Shown piece by piece: positions 24,648-32,989 of a DNA stretch of 64,000 nt. Numbering within the stretch: the stretch's first letter is position 1; each line of letters opens with the position of its first letter. The stretch spans positions 434,001 to 498,000 of the forward strand of contig NZ_JAAGLY010000002.1 of NCBI RefSeq assembly GCF_010548375.1, written 5' to 3'. This stretch comes from Streptomyces sp. SID13726. Its GTDB lineage: Bacteria; Actinomycetota; Actinomycetes; Streptomycetales; Streptomycetaceae. A program made the translations under genes and the position numbers. Under the pieces are notes generated by a model, which worked only from the letters and a program-made list of their open reading frames with translations, was not told the origin of the DNA and searched no databases.

Positions 24648-25867
24648 GCCGGGGCCTTGTGCAGGGTGCCGTCCTTCATGATCGCCGTCAGTCGATGGCG
24701 GTCCTGGAGGATGCGGATGTCCGCCAGCGGGTCACCGTCGACCAGGACCAGGTCGGCGAGGAACCCCGGCCCGATCAGGCCGAGTTCGTCGCCCATGCCC
24801 ATGACCTGGCCGCCGTGCTGGGTCGCCGCGCGCAGCGCCTCCGCCGGGGTGAAGCCGAACCAGTCCACGAAGAGTTCGAGGTCGCGGAGGTTGCGGCCGA
24901 CCGGGTTCCAGGCGAAGCCGTAGTCGCCGCCGGGGACGACCCGGATGCCGCGCCGGACGAGTTCGGGCACGACCTCGCGCACGGCCTTCGCCGTGGCCTC
25001 GACCTCCATGCCCGGCTCGGGTTCGCTGCCGCTCTCATGGAGGTTGGCGTGGATGATGCCGGGAGTCGGGGCGACGAAGAGGCGGCCGCGGGCGGCTTCG
25101 AGGAGGTCGAGGGCCTCCTCGTCGGCGAAGGTGCAGTGGTAGACCGCGCGGATGCCGTGCCGTACGGCCATCTTGACCGACTCGGCGGCATGGGCGTGGG
25201 CAGTGAGCCAGACGCCGTGCTTCCGGGCCGTCGCCGAGGCCGCCGCCACCTCCTCGTCGGTGAACTGCACGATCCGCGAGGTCCCTTGGACGACCGCGCT
25301 CTCACCGGAGAGCGACAACTTGACGATGTCGACGCCGAGTTCGGCCATCTCGGTGACGAACCGGGCCACCGATTCCGGGTCGGAGGCCCGGCCGTCGACG
25401 CCCGGGAAGTCGTAGACGCCGGGCTCGACCATGCCCGCACTGCCCTCCCAGGAGGCGGCCTTGAGGCGCGGTCCGGGCATCCACCCCTCGTCGAAGGCCT
25501 TGCGCGCGGCGGTCTCCGTGCGGGGCTGCCGGTTGCCGCCCGAGTACGCGCTGGTGATGCCGTGGTCGAGCAGGACCCGGCCGGCGTGTGCGACGAGCAG
25601 CGCCTTCTCCTCCAGCGGTTCGTCGCGGCGCGGGGAGCGGTGCTCGACGGTGGAGCCGAAGCCCAAGTGCGTGTGGGCGTCGACGAGTCCGGGCAGCAGG
25701 GTGCCGCCGCCTCCGTCGATCACCCGGGCCTCGGTACGCCGGTCGCGGGAGACGGAGTCGGCGATCTGGGCGATCCTGTCGCCCTTGACGAGGACCTGTG
25801 CTGGGAAGGGATCGCGTCCGGTGCCGTCGAAGACCTGGACGTCGGTGAAGAGCGTGGTTCGTGTCAT
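24644..25867 (-). CDS. metal-dependent amidohydrolase, prolidase/imidazolonepropionase type
   Basis: A 407-residue amidohydrolase-superfamily enzyme with a two-metal active site. HxH is His65 and His67 (DAHTHLG), the probable carboxylated bridging lysine is in DIVKLS near residue 183, and further ligands sit in TAHAH, VYHCTF and GGDYGF. It would hydrolyse an amide, peptide or lactone bond. First gene of the three-gene operon with carboxylesterase and CMD protein, 72 bp downstream of a TGTCGACA palindrome. Start ATG 25867. Confidence 0.92.
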   Translation of the reverse strand: MTRTTLFTDVQVFDGTGRDPFPAQVLVKGDRIAQIADSVSRDRRTEARVIDGGGGTLLPGLVDAHTHLGFGSTVEHRSPRRDEPLEEKALLVAHAGRVLLDHGITSAYSGGNRQPRTETAARKAFDEGWMPGPRLKAASWEGSAGMVEPGVYDFPGVDGRASDPESVARFVTEMAELGVDIVKLSLSGESAVVQGTSRIVQFTDEEVAAASATARKHGVWLTAHAHAAESVKMAVRHGIRAVYHCTFADEEALDLLEAARGRLFVAPTPGIIHANLHESGSEPEPGMEVEATAKAVREVVPELVRRGIRVVPGGDYGFAWNPVGRNLRDLELFVDWFGFTPAEALRAATQHGGQVMGMGDELGLIGPGFLADLVLVDGDPLADIRILQDRHRLTAIMKDGTLHKAPA

Positions 25868-25938
25868 GCCTCAGCGCCACCTTCCCTGTGGTCGCCGGTC
25901 GCGTCGAAGGTCGCCGGTTTCATGAGATCTCCCTGAAA

Positions 25939-25948
25939 GTGTCGACAC
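25939..25948. promoter_or_regulatory. TGTCGACA site 4, amidohydrolase operon
   Basis: GTGTCGACAC with flanking AA/TT-like asymmetry, 72 bp upstream of the amidohydrolase ATG and between it and the terminator of the beta-helix gene. Confidence 0.72.
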
Positions 25949-25976
25949 AACTGCGTCTTTGGCTTACGGTCGGGGC

Positions 25977-26018
25977 CCGGCCCCCGGGATTCGGTTCGCA
26001 TACTGCCCCGGGGGCCGG
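25977..26018 (-). terminator. hairpin terminator of the beta-helix gene
   Basis: A perfect 12-bp G/C stem (25977-25988 pairing with 26007-26018) with an 18-base loop, 17 bp after the stop codon of the beta-helix gene. It also insulates the amidohydrolase promoter. Confidence 0.8.
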
Positions 26019-26034
26019 TTCTCCTCTGTCCCGC

Positions 26035-28026
26035 TCAGGCCACCGTCAGGGTGAGCGCGCCCGAGTACGTCTTCCCTGCCTCGATCGCCGTGGCGGTGCC
26101 ACCGACGGTCAGGGACACCGTCTTCCCCGAGGGCGCGGTGACCGCCGCGTCCGAGGCGAGGGTCAGGGAGCTCAGGTACGACGTCCCGGTGACGGTCCAG
26201 GTGGATCCGGTGCCGAGAGTGACGAGGACGCCGTTGTTGACCACCGCGCTCGGTGTGTTGGTGACCTCGCTGATCTCCCGGTAGGAGTCCTTGGTGAGGA
26301 TGGAGACGCTGTGCTTGGCGGTGCTCGCCGAGATGACTCCCTCGACGGTGGAGCGGGTGAAGGACAGGGTGAGGTTCTGGCCCTGGAGGCTCGCGTTGCC
26401 GCCGCCCCACACCGAGTTGTAGAAGTCGCCGGTCAGGTCGATGTCGGTGAAGGTCGCCCTGGAGTCGGTCGACTGGGAGGAAGTGGTGACCCAGGACGAC
26501 GACTTGGCCGGGGAGCCGGTGGGCTCGGTGTACGTGCCGGTGGTCTCCGAGGACCAGGGGTGGCCCGAGACCGTGACGCTGCTCGGCCGGTCGGTGTCCA
26601 TCAGCTGGAAGATGACGCCGTTGCCCGCGTTGACGGTCGCGCCGTCGGAGCCGTCCACGGTGACCGTGCTGGCGACCGCCTTGGAGACGAACGCGGTCTC
26701 ACCGGTGTTGACCTGGGTGCCGCCGTCGATGGTGACGGACCCGGCCGCGTACCACAGGACCATGAAGCGGCCCGCGTCCACGGTGGTCGACCGGACCGGC
26801 AGCGCGCTCAACTCAGCCGAGGTGAGGCCCAGTTCGAGCGAGTCGTTGAGGTCGGACACGGCGTCCTTGGCGCTGTCGCCGTAGTGTGCCGAGGCGCCCC
26901 AGTGGATCAGGGCGTAGTCGCCGACGTCGAAGGTGCAGCCGAGGAAGTGCTCGGTGACGTTGCCGATGGCGTACGAACCGTAGCCCTGGCCACCGGTGTT
27001 GGCGATGGTGCTGTTGATGGCGGTCAGGGTGCAGTAGCTGCCGCCGTCGACCGAGAGGGCGCCCCATTTCTCCGAGGAGATCGAGGAGTTGATGTACGAC
27101 GCCTTGGTGCTGGTGCCGAGCAGGTTGGTGGTGCGGACGTTGCCGGACAGGCCCAGCATCCACGGCACGGTGATCATGTAGCGGGTGTCGCCGGTGCCGG
27201 CGGCCGGATACTCGTCGGGGACGACGCCGTCGGCGCAGTGCAGCGTGGAGTTCTTGACGATCACGTTGGCGGTGGCGTCGGCGATGACGGCGGTGCGGAC
27301 CACGCCGACGTTGCTGATGTTCGCGCCGTCCAGGACGAGGGTGGTGCCCGAGCCGGTGCCGACGACGGAGGCGCCGTAGCCGATGAAGTCGCAGCGGCCG
27401 TTGCCGTCGAAGGCGATGGTCGGGTCGGTGAGGGTGTAGCTGCCGCCGCCGGTGACGTAGACGCCGTTGAAGGCCTCGCCGTTGGAGGTGAGGGTGATGC
27501 CGGAGGCGCCGGTGTCGGTGACGGTGCCGCCGAGGACGTCCGAGGGCACCGACTTCGACTCGTCGACCCCGTCGGAGTCCACGTAGATGGCCTGCCGGAA
27601 GGGGAAGGTGAGGGTGCTGTAGGCCAGTTCGTTGGCCTCGGCGACCGAGAGGACGACGGTGCCGGTGTAGGTGCCCGCGGCGATCGCGGTGGCCACTCCG
27701 CCGTCGCCGTCGGTGAGTGCGGCGAGTTCGCTGCCGGTCTCGACGCCGTTGACGGTGAGGCTGAGGCTGTAGCCGTCGGGGACGGTGATGGCACCGCCCT
27801 CCTCGATGGTCAGGCAGCTCGCGGTGGTCGTCTCGGTCAGCTCCAGGGTCTCGCCGGAGCCGACCTCGATGCAGGCGGCGGCCTTCTTCCTGGCCTGGTG
27901 GGACGCGGCGTGGGCGCTCGCGGGGGCGAGGAGCGTCGGGGCCATGGCGGCGGCCACCGCCACGAGCAGGGCACGGGGGCGGGCCCGGTAGGTGACCTCG
28001 GGTCCTGTCCTGCTGGTGCGTGTCAC
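26035..28026 (-). CDS. large secreted beta-helix-like protein
   Basis: A 663-residue exported protein. Residues 1-40 are a signal peptide (basic start, Ala/Leu-rich core, SAHA cleavage region). The rest is rich in Thr, Ser, Gly, Val and Asn with repeated short strands ending in turns (GGTVTDTGASG, GSYTLTD, ASVVGTGSGTTLVLDGANISN), as in right-handed beta-helix proteins of the pectate-lyase or adhesin type. A motif of the form SLTV-G-(V/T)-ET/AT followed by AGxTYxGxxxLxVA occurs at both ends of the mature protein. No catalytic residues can be assigned. GTG 28026 follows AAGGGAG. It lies between the esterase operon and the transporter operon without a TGTCGACA site of its own. Confidence 0.8.
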   Translation of the reverse strand: MTRTSRTGPEVTYRARPRALLVAVAAAMAPTLLAPASAHAASHQARKKAAACIEVGSGETLELTETTTASCLTIEEGGAITVPDGYSLSLTVNGVETGSELAALTDGDGGVATAIAAGTYTGTVVLSVAEANELAYSTLTFPFRQAIYVDSDGVDESKSVPSDVLGGTVTDTGASGITLTSNGEAFNGVYVTGGGSYTLTDPTIAFDGNGRCDFIGYGASVVGTGSGTTLVLDGANISNVGVVRTAVIADATANVIVKNSTLHCADGVVPDEYPAAGTGDTRYMITVPWMLGLSGNVRTTNLLGTSTKASYINSSISSEKWGALSVDGGSYCTLTAINSTIANTGGQGYGSYAIGNVTEHFLGCTFDVGDYALIHWGASAHYGDSAKDAVSDLNDSLELGLTSAELSALPVRSTTVDAGRFMVLWYAAGSVTIDGGTQVNTGETAFVSKAVASTVTVDGSDGATVNAGNGVIFQLMDTDRPSSVTVSGHPWSSETTGTYTEPTGSPAKSSSWVTTSSQSTDSRATFTDIDLTGDFYNSVWGGGNASLQGQNLTLSFTRSTVEGVISASTAKHSVSILTKDSYREISEVTNTPSAVVNNGVLVTLGTGSTWTVTGTSYLSSLTLASDAAVTAPSGKTVSLTVGGTATAIEAGKTYSGALTLTVA

Positions 28027-28109
28027 TCTGAACTCCCTTGTTCTCAGCGGTTTTCGGGCAGGGGTGACCGACACGGGGCGGTCGGCCGTGGTGGGGGGGT
28101 GCGATCAAT

Positions 28110-28904
28110 TCACCGGCGGGCTGTCTCAGGCCGGGTCGGGACGCTCTCGCCGCGGATCAACGCCAGGACGCGGGTGCGCAGTTCGGCGAAGCGGAGGTCG
28201 GCCCGTGTCGACAGTTGGTCGCGTTCGGTGCCGAGGGGGACGGTAAGGGTGTCGAGGACGGCCGTGGGTCTGCCGCCGAGGACGATGACGCGGTCGCCGA
28301 GGTAGACGGCCTCGTCGATGTCGTGGGTGACCACGACCACGGTGATGCCGAGCCGGCGGCGCAGTTGGAGGGTCAGGTCCTCCAGGTCGAACCGGGACTG
28401 GGCGTCGACCGACCCGAACGGCTCGTCCATCAGCAGCACCGGGGCGTCGTAGGCGAGTCCGCGGGCGATGGCGACCCGCTGCTGCATGCCGCCGGAGAGC
28501 TGCCAGGGGTACTTCTCGCCGACGTCCGGCAACCCCACGGCGTCCAGGCACTCCAGCGCGCGCCTCCTGCGGACGGCCTTCTTCACACCCCGGCCCTGGA
28601 GCGGGAAGGCCACGTTGTCCCAGACGCGCAGCCACGGCAGCAGGGAGCCGCGGTAGTCCTGGGAGACGACGGCGATGTCGGCATGGGGCTCGGTCAACGG
28701 CCGGTCTCCGTAGCGGACTTGACCACCGGTCGGCGAGGTGAGGCCGGCGAGGCAGCGCAGCAGGGTGGTCTTGCCGGCGCCGGACGGGCCGACGAGACAC
28801 ACGGACTCCCCCGGGTCCACGCGCAGGGAGAGGCCTTCGAGCACCCGGTGCTCCCCGAAGCTCATGCCGACGTCCTCGACGTACAGGCTCGATCCGCGTG
28901 TCAT
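28110..28904 (-). CDS. ABC importer ATPase, nitrate/sulfonate/taurine type
   Basis: ATPase subunit, 264 residues, with Walker A GPSGAGKTT (39-47), the signature LSGGMQQR, Walker B LLMDEP and the switch histidine in VVTHDIDEA. Similarity is to SsuB/TauB-type ATPases. Last gene of the leftward operon; its ATG overlaps the permease stop by four bases. A TGTCGACA sequence occurs inside it at 28206-28213, near the 3' end. Confidence 0.94.
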   Translation of the reverse strand: MTRGSSLYVEDVGMSFGEHRVLEGLSLRVDPGESVCLVGPSGAGKTTLLRCLAGLTSPTGGQVRYGDRPLTEPHADIAVVSQDYRGSLLPWLRVWDNVAFPLQGRGVKKAVRRRRALECLDAVGLPDVGEKYPWQLSGGMQQRVAIARGLAYDAPVLLMDEPFGSVDAQSRFDLEDLTLQLRRRLGITVVVVTHDIDEAVYLGDRVIVLGGRPTAVLDTLTVPLGTERDQLSTRADLRFAELRTRVLALIRGESVPTRPETARR

Positions 28905-29716
28905 ACGACGACTCCGTTGCTCTTGACGCTCTCTGCGGGGACGGGCCGCGGGGACCGCACCCGGGGTGCGCGCTGGTGGTACCAGCCCAGGACGCGGTGC
29001 TCGACGAGCAGGAGCAGCACGCTCAGGCCGTAGCCGAGGACGCCGATCAGGATGGTTCCGGCCCAGGTCTCGGCGACGTGGAAGCTGGATCCGCTCTGGA
29101 GGATGAAGTTGCCGAGCCCGACGGGTGAGCCGTAGATCTCGCTGACGACCATGAGGACGACGGCGATCGACAGGGCGACCCGGATGCCGGCGAGGATCTG
29201 CGGCAGGGCGCCGGGAAGGATCACCCGGCGCAGCCTCAGCGGCCAGGGGATGCGGTAGCCGCGAGCGGTCTCGTGCACGGCGGGGCCGATGGCCTGCACT
29301 CCGCTGATCGTGTTGAGCAGGATCGGCCACACCGAGCCCAGGAAGATCAGGAAGATCTTGGGTCCCGAGCCGATGCCGAGGGTGAGGATGATGACCGGCA
29401 CGAACCCGACCGTGGGGGTGGCGCGGGCGAAGTCGAGAAGTGGGCCGGTGGCCAGGCGCAGGGTGCGGATCTCCCCGATGACGAGTCCGGCGCCGACTCC
29501 GACGACGGTGGCGAGGGCCAGGCCGAGCAGGATGTTGCGCAGGCTGAACAGCAGGTCCTCGACGAGACCGCCGTGCGCCAGCTGGTCCCACAGGGTGCCG
29601 AGGACCTCGGTGAGCGGCGGGAAGTAGAAGCTGGTGCTGTCTGCCGTCGCCACCAGGAGGACGGCGAACACCGAAGCGGGCAGCCAGAGTTGGCGCAGGA
29701 TCGCTCTCCACGGCAT
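28901..29716 (-). CDS. ABC importer permease, SsuC/TauC type
   Basis: A 271-residue inner-membrane permease with six hydrophobic segments and the family EAA-like loop HETARGYRIPWPLRLRRVI. It pairs with the permease at 29721-30488 to form a heterodimeric channel, unlike many SsuC systems, which use a homodimer. It starts five bases after the preceding stop. Confidence 0.92.
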   Translation of the reverse strand: MPWRAILRQLWLPASVFAVLLVATADSTSFYFPPLTEVLGTLWDQLAHGGLVEDLLFSLRNILLGLALATVVGVGAGLVIGEIRTLRLATGPLLDFARATPTVGFVPVIILTLGIGSGPKIFLIFLGSVWPILLNTISGVQAIGPAVHETARGYRIPWPLRLRRVILPGALPQILAGIRVALSIAVVLMVVSEIYGSPVGLGNFILQSGSSFHVAETWAGTILIGVLGYGLSVLLLLVEHRVLGWYHQRAPRVRSPRPVPAESVKSNGVVV

Positions 29717-29720
29717 ACGG

Positions 29721-30488
29721 CTACTCCCCTCCCGTGTGGGCGGGTGGCCGCCAGCGCAGCAGCCGGTGCTCGGCGAACTGGGCGAGCAGGGTGATCGCGT
29801 GGCCGATGGCGCCCGCGGCGAGGATGTAGGCGTACGCCCGTGCCGATGCCCCTGCCTGCTGCGACTCCATGATCATGTGGCCCATGCCGGGCAGGGTGGT
29901 GAGCACTTCGACGCCGATGGACACGAGCACGGAGGTGGTGGCGGCCAGTCTGAGGCCCGTCATGATCGAGGGAACCGCGCCGGGCAGGATCACCCGGCGG
30001 AAGCGCAGCAGCCTGGGGATGCGGTAGCTGTCGGCGGTCTCGTGGACGGCCGGGGTCACGGCCTGGGCGCCGTACTGCGCCTGGAGCAGGACCGGGAAGA
30101 CGCAGGCGATGAAGACGACGGTGGCCTTCATGCCGGGTGTCGAGCCCAGGACCAGCAGGAACACCGGCAGCAGGGCGATCACCGGGAAGGAGCGCAGGAT
30201 CTCCATCAGCAGCCGGGACGACTCCTCGGCCGTCGCGTACACGCCGGTCACCAGTCCGACCGGGATGCCGACGGCGGTCGCGAGGAGGAGCCCGGTGACC
30301 GCGCCGCGCAGGGTCTCCCCCACCGCCTGCCAGAAGGCGCCGCTGCCGAGCAGGTCGCCGAGCGCGGACGCGACCGACGCCGGTCCCGGCAGGGCGGTCG
30401 GACTCACCGCTACCGCCGCCGTGATGAGCGCCCACAGCGTCAACACGGCTGCCAGGGCACCGAGTTGCAGCAGTCGGACCTTGGCCAT
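29721..30488 (-). CDS. ABC importer permease, SsuC/TauC type
   Basis: A 255-residue permease, paralogue of the next gene, with the loop HETADSYRIPRLLRFRRVI. It follows the binding-protein gene by two bases. Two different permeases per importer are seen in some systems for aromatic or pyrimidine-like ligands of this ABC family. Confidence 0.92.
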   Translation of the reverse strand: MAKVRLLQLGALAAVLTLWALITAAVAVSPTALPGPASVASALGDLLGSGAFWQAVGETLRGAVTGLLLATAVGIPVGLVTGVYATAEESSRLLMEILRSFPVIALLPVFLLVLGSTPGMKATVVFIACVFPVLLQAQYGAQAVTPAVHETADSYRIPRLLRFRRVILPGAVPSIMTGLRLAATTSVLVSIGVEVLTTLPGMGHMIMESQQAGASARAYAYILAAGAIGHAITLLAQFAEHRLLRWRPPAHTGGE

Positions 30489-30490
30489 GG

Positions 30491-31492
30491 TTACTCCCCG
30501 GCCGTGGTCGGGGCCTGGTCCCAGTAGAGGGAGTCGTCCTTGGGCTCGTTGTCGAGGAGGTCGAACTCGTGCATCTTCGTGATGACGGTGCGCATCACCG
30601 TCGTGTTGAGGGTCTTGTCGTAGTAGTTGATGTCGTGCGCGTCGATGAAGCTCGCGGGGACCTGGGTGTACTTCTTGTCGATCGCCTTGACGGCCGCGGG
30701 GTGCGCGTTGGCGTAGGTGATGGCCTTGGCGACCGCTTCGACGAACTTCTTCGCCGCGTCGGCGTTCTTCGACAGGTACTCCTCGCTGGAGAACAGGAGG
30801 CCCTGGACCATGCCAGGCACATCGTTCATGCCGTTGCCTACGGAGCGCAGTCCGCTGTCCTTGCCGGCGAAGTAGAAGGGGCCGAAGGAGAAGACCGCGT
30901 CGGTCTTGCCGGAGGTGGCCGCGTCGGTGAGCGACGTCGTGGGCAGGGCGACGAACTTGACCTTGCCCGGGTCGCCGCCGGCCTTCTGCACCAGGTACTC
31001 GCAGATGAACTGGATGGTGCCGCCGAGTGCGGAGATGCCGACCGTCCTGCCCTCCAGGTCCTTGAAGGACTCGATGTCGCTGTCCTTCTTGACCAGGAGT
31101 CCGTCGGTGGGGTCGGTCTTCGTGGTCGCCGACTGGAGTCCGGTGACGATCCGGATCGGCATGTCCTGGGCGGCGCCCTTGAGGAAGCCGGAGCTGTCCG
31201 TCATCGCGAACTGGGCCTCGCCGTTGAGGACGGAGGGGGCGTTCTGCGAGGTGTCCTGGGCGCCGGCCTTGATGGTGACGTCGAGCCCGGCGTCCTCGAA
31301 GTAGCCCTGCTGCTGGGCGATGTAGAGCGGTTCGAAGATGGCGCCGTTGGACCGCAGCACGGTGATCCGTGCCTTGCCGTCGGAGGTGGTGGCGGCTCCG
31401 GACTCCCCGCCGCAGGCGGTCAGGGGCGTGGCGAGGGTCAGCGCGGACAGGAGGGCGAGGACATGGCGCCGCGTGGTTCTCGAAGTGTGCAT
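30491..31492 (-). CDS. substrate-binding lipoprotein, nitrate/sulfonate/taurine type
   Basis: A 333-residue lipoprotein with lipobox LTAC (Cys27), fold type NMT1/SsuA-like. Typical pattern: a short N-terminal lobe with RSNGAIFEPLYIAQQQGYFEDAGL. Such proteins bind small organic acids, sulfonates or aromatic compounds outside the membrane. ATG 31492 is preceded by AAAGGAGA. It lies 20 bp after the FAD oxidoreductase stop, indicating co-transcription, so the imported compound may be the oxidoreductase substrate or its precursor. Confidence 0.92.
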   Translation of the reverse strand: MHTSRTTRRHVLALLSALTLATPLTACGGESGAATTSDGKARITVLRSNGAIFEPLYIAQQQGYFEDAGLDVTIKAGAQDTSQNAPSVLNGEAQFAMTDSSGFLKGAAQDMPIRIVTGLQSATTKTDPTDGLLVKKDSDIESFKDLEGRTVGISALGGTIQFICEYLVQKAGGDPGKVKFVALPTTSLTDAATSGKTDAVFSFGPFYFAGKDSGLRSVGNGMNDVPGMVQGLLFSSEEYLSKNADAAKKFVEAVAKAITYANAHPAAVKAIDKKYTQVPASFIDAHDINYYDKTLNTTVMRTVITKMHEFDLLDNEPKDDSLYWDQAPTTAGE

Positions 31493-31512
31493 GGAACGGC
31501 TCTCCTTTGAGC

Positions 31513-32889
31513 TCATGAGTACTTGTGCGTCCGGGAGCGACCCGCGGTGGCGTAGGCGGTCGTGGACTCCTGAGGGGTCATGTACGTCCGGAACACGCCC
31601 TCGGGGTCGTACACCGCCCGGATCTCCTCCAGGCGCGCGGAGTTCGCGGGGCTGAGTCCGTGGTCGAAGCGGTCGGCGAGGTTGTTGTCGGAGAACTGGA
31701 GCCCCGCGGACAGGTGTTGGAGGTCGGCGAGGAGTCCGTGCGTCCACTGTTCGTGGGCCAGGTCCTCGGCGGGGTCCGTCCAGCCCGCGTTGGGCGAGAG
31801 GTAGAGCTTGGCCTGGCTGGACCAGCAGGCGTCGGGGCGCTCCGGGTGGTGGCCCCAGAGCATCCACAGCACATGGCTGGTGGTGTCCGGGATCGAGTCG
31901 AACAGCGGCCGGGCGGCGTCGAGCACCTTGTCGACGGGCTCGTCGGTCCAGATCCCGTCGAGCGCCCAGCGCATGCCGGGCGGGGTCATGCGGTCGGCGT
32001 ACTCGTACAGCCGCGCCATGGTGGTCTCCTGCGCGGCGACCGCCCGGATCGCCCGGTCCCGGAACGGCGCGTCCTCCAGCGGAGCGAGGAGGTCGTCGTC
32101 CGCGTCGCAGAAGGCGGTCGCGGTGACGGAGACGGTCCTGCGGTCGAGCCCGGGCGTGAAGCCGACCTTGGCGGAGAACTCGACTGCCGGATCAAGGGTT
32201 TCGAAAATGTCGTACGACCATGCCAGCACCTCGTCCCGGAGGTCGAGGGGGTAGCTGTGCACGGTCCGCAGGATGCGGCGCGGCCTGTCGTGCAGGGCGA
32301 GGTGGAAGCGGGTGACGACGCCGAAGAAGCCGGGTCCGCTGCCGCGGGCGGCCCACAGCAGGTCGGGGTGGGTGGCGTCGGTGGCGTGGACGAGGGTGCC
32401 GTCGGCGAGGACGACGTCGATCGCCCGGATGCTCAGACAGGCGGGGCCGAGCCCCCGGGAGTCCCAGCCGTAGCCGCCGCCGAGGACGAACCCGCCGATG
32501 CCGACGGTGGGCGCGTGTCCGGTGGGGAAGAACAGGCCGTGTGGAGCGAGCTGTTCGAGCAGGGCGGGGCCCGTGGCCGAGGGCTGTACGGCGGCGGTGC
32601 CCGCGAGCGGGTCGACGCTGATGTCCTGGAGCCGCGAGAGGTCGAGCAGCATGCCGCCGTCCCGGACGCCGTTGCCCACCCAGCTGTGGCCGCCGGAGCG
32701 GACGCCGATCGTGAATCCTTCGGCGCGGGCGAGTCGTACGGCGGCCACGACGTCCCGTTCGTCGTGGGCGAGCACGATGACGTCGGGGTACCGGTCGGGC
32801 TTGCGTTCGTTCCAGACGGCGTCGCGACGGGCCTGTTCGTAGGCCGCGTCGCCGCGCCCGAGCAGTCGGTCCCGGGACAGCTGAACCAT
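31513..32889 (-). CDS. berberine-bridge-type FAD oxidoreductase, probably bicovalent
   Basis: A 458-residue oxidase with an FAD-binding PCMH domain (about 30-205) and a C-terminal BBE segment ending YDPEGVFRTY. His68 in RSGGHSW is the usual covalent FAD anchor, and Cys151 (GPACLS) aligns with the second anchor in bicovalent family members. Such enzymes oxidise sugars, alcohols or phenolic compounds using oxygen. No signal peptide. ATG 32889 follows GAGGAGAA; an upstream in-frame ATG at 32937 would place the operator inside the gene. It heads the transporter operon, 40 bp downstream of a TGTCGACA site. Confidence 0.9.
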   Translation of the reverse strand: MVQLSRDRLLGRGDAAYEQARRDAVWNERKPDRYPDVIVLAHDERDVVAAVRLARAEGFTIGVRSGGHSWVGNGVRDGGMLLDLSRLQDISVDPLAGTAAVQPSATGPALLEQLAPHGLFFPTGHAPTVGIGGFVLGGGYGWDSRGLGPACLSIRAIDVVLADGTLVHATDATHPDLLWAARGSGPGFFGVVTRFHLALHDRPRRILRTVHSYPLDLRDEVLAWSYDIFETLDPAVEFSAKVGFTPGLDRRTVSVTATAFCDADDDLLAPLEDAPFRDRAIRAVAAQETTMARLYEYADRMTPPGMRWALDGIWTDEPVDKVLDAARPLFDSIPDTTSHVLWMLWGHHPERPDACWSSQAKLYLSPNAGWTDPAEDLAHEQWTHGLLADLQHLSAGLQFSDNNLADRFDHGLSPANSARLEEIRAVYDPEGVFRTYMTPQESTTAYATAGRSRTHKYS

Positions 32890-32927
32890 GGACGTTCTCC
32901 TCACGCGGGGTTCGAGTCGGGACACTA

Positions 32928-32937
32928 CTGTCGACAC
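32928..32937. promoter_or_regulatory. TGTCGACA site 5, FAD oxidoreductase-transporter operon
   Basis: CTGTCGACAC, with the perfect 8-bp core at 32929-32936, 40 bp upstream of the FAD oxidoreductase ATG. A degenerate copy (TGCCGACA) lies at 32982-32989 just beyond the preceding gene. Confidence 0.72.
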
Positions 32938-32989
32938 TTTTCCCCATCAAGGGATGCGACAACGAAATACCTGTGGGTTTCTGCCGACA

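Noticed and set aside
28206..28213. A ninth TGTCGACA inside the ABC ATPase gene.
   Set aside because: It is within coding sequence near the 3' end, so it was not counted as a regulon operator, although an internal site cannot be excluded.
25861..28305. Plus-strand open frame of about 800 codons opposite the beta-helix gene.
   Set aside because: Shadow of the secreted protein gene; repeated Gly, Asp and Val without structure, and it crosses a terminator and an operator.
32889..32937. Upstream in-frame start at 32937 for the FAD oxidoreductase.
   Set aside because: It would include the TGTCGACA operator in the coding region and ignore a good RBS before ATG 32889.
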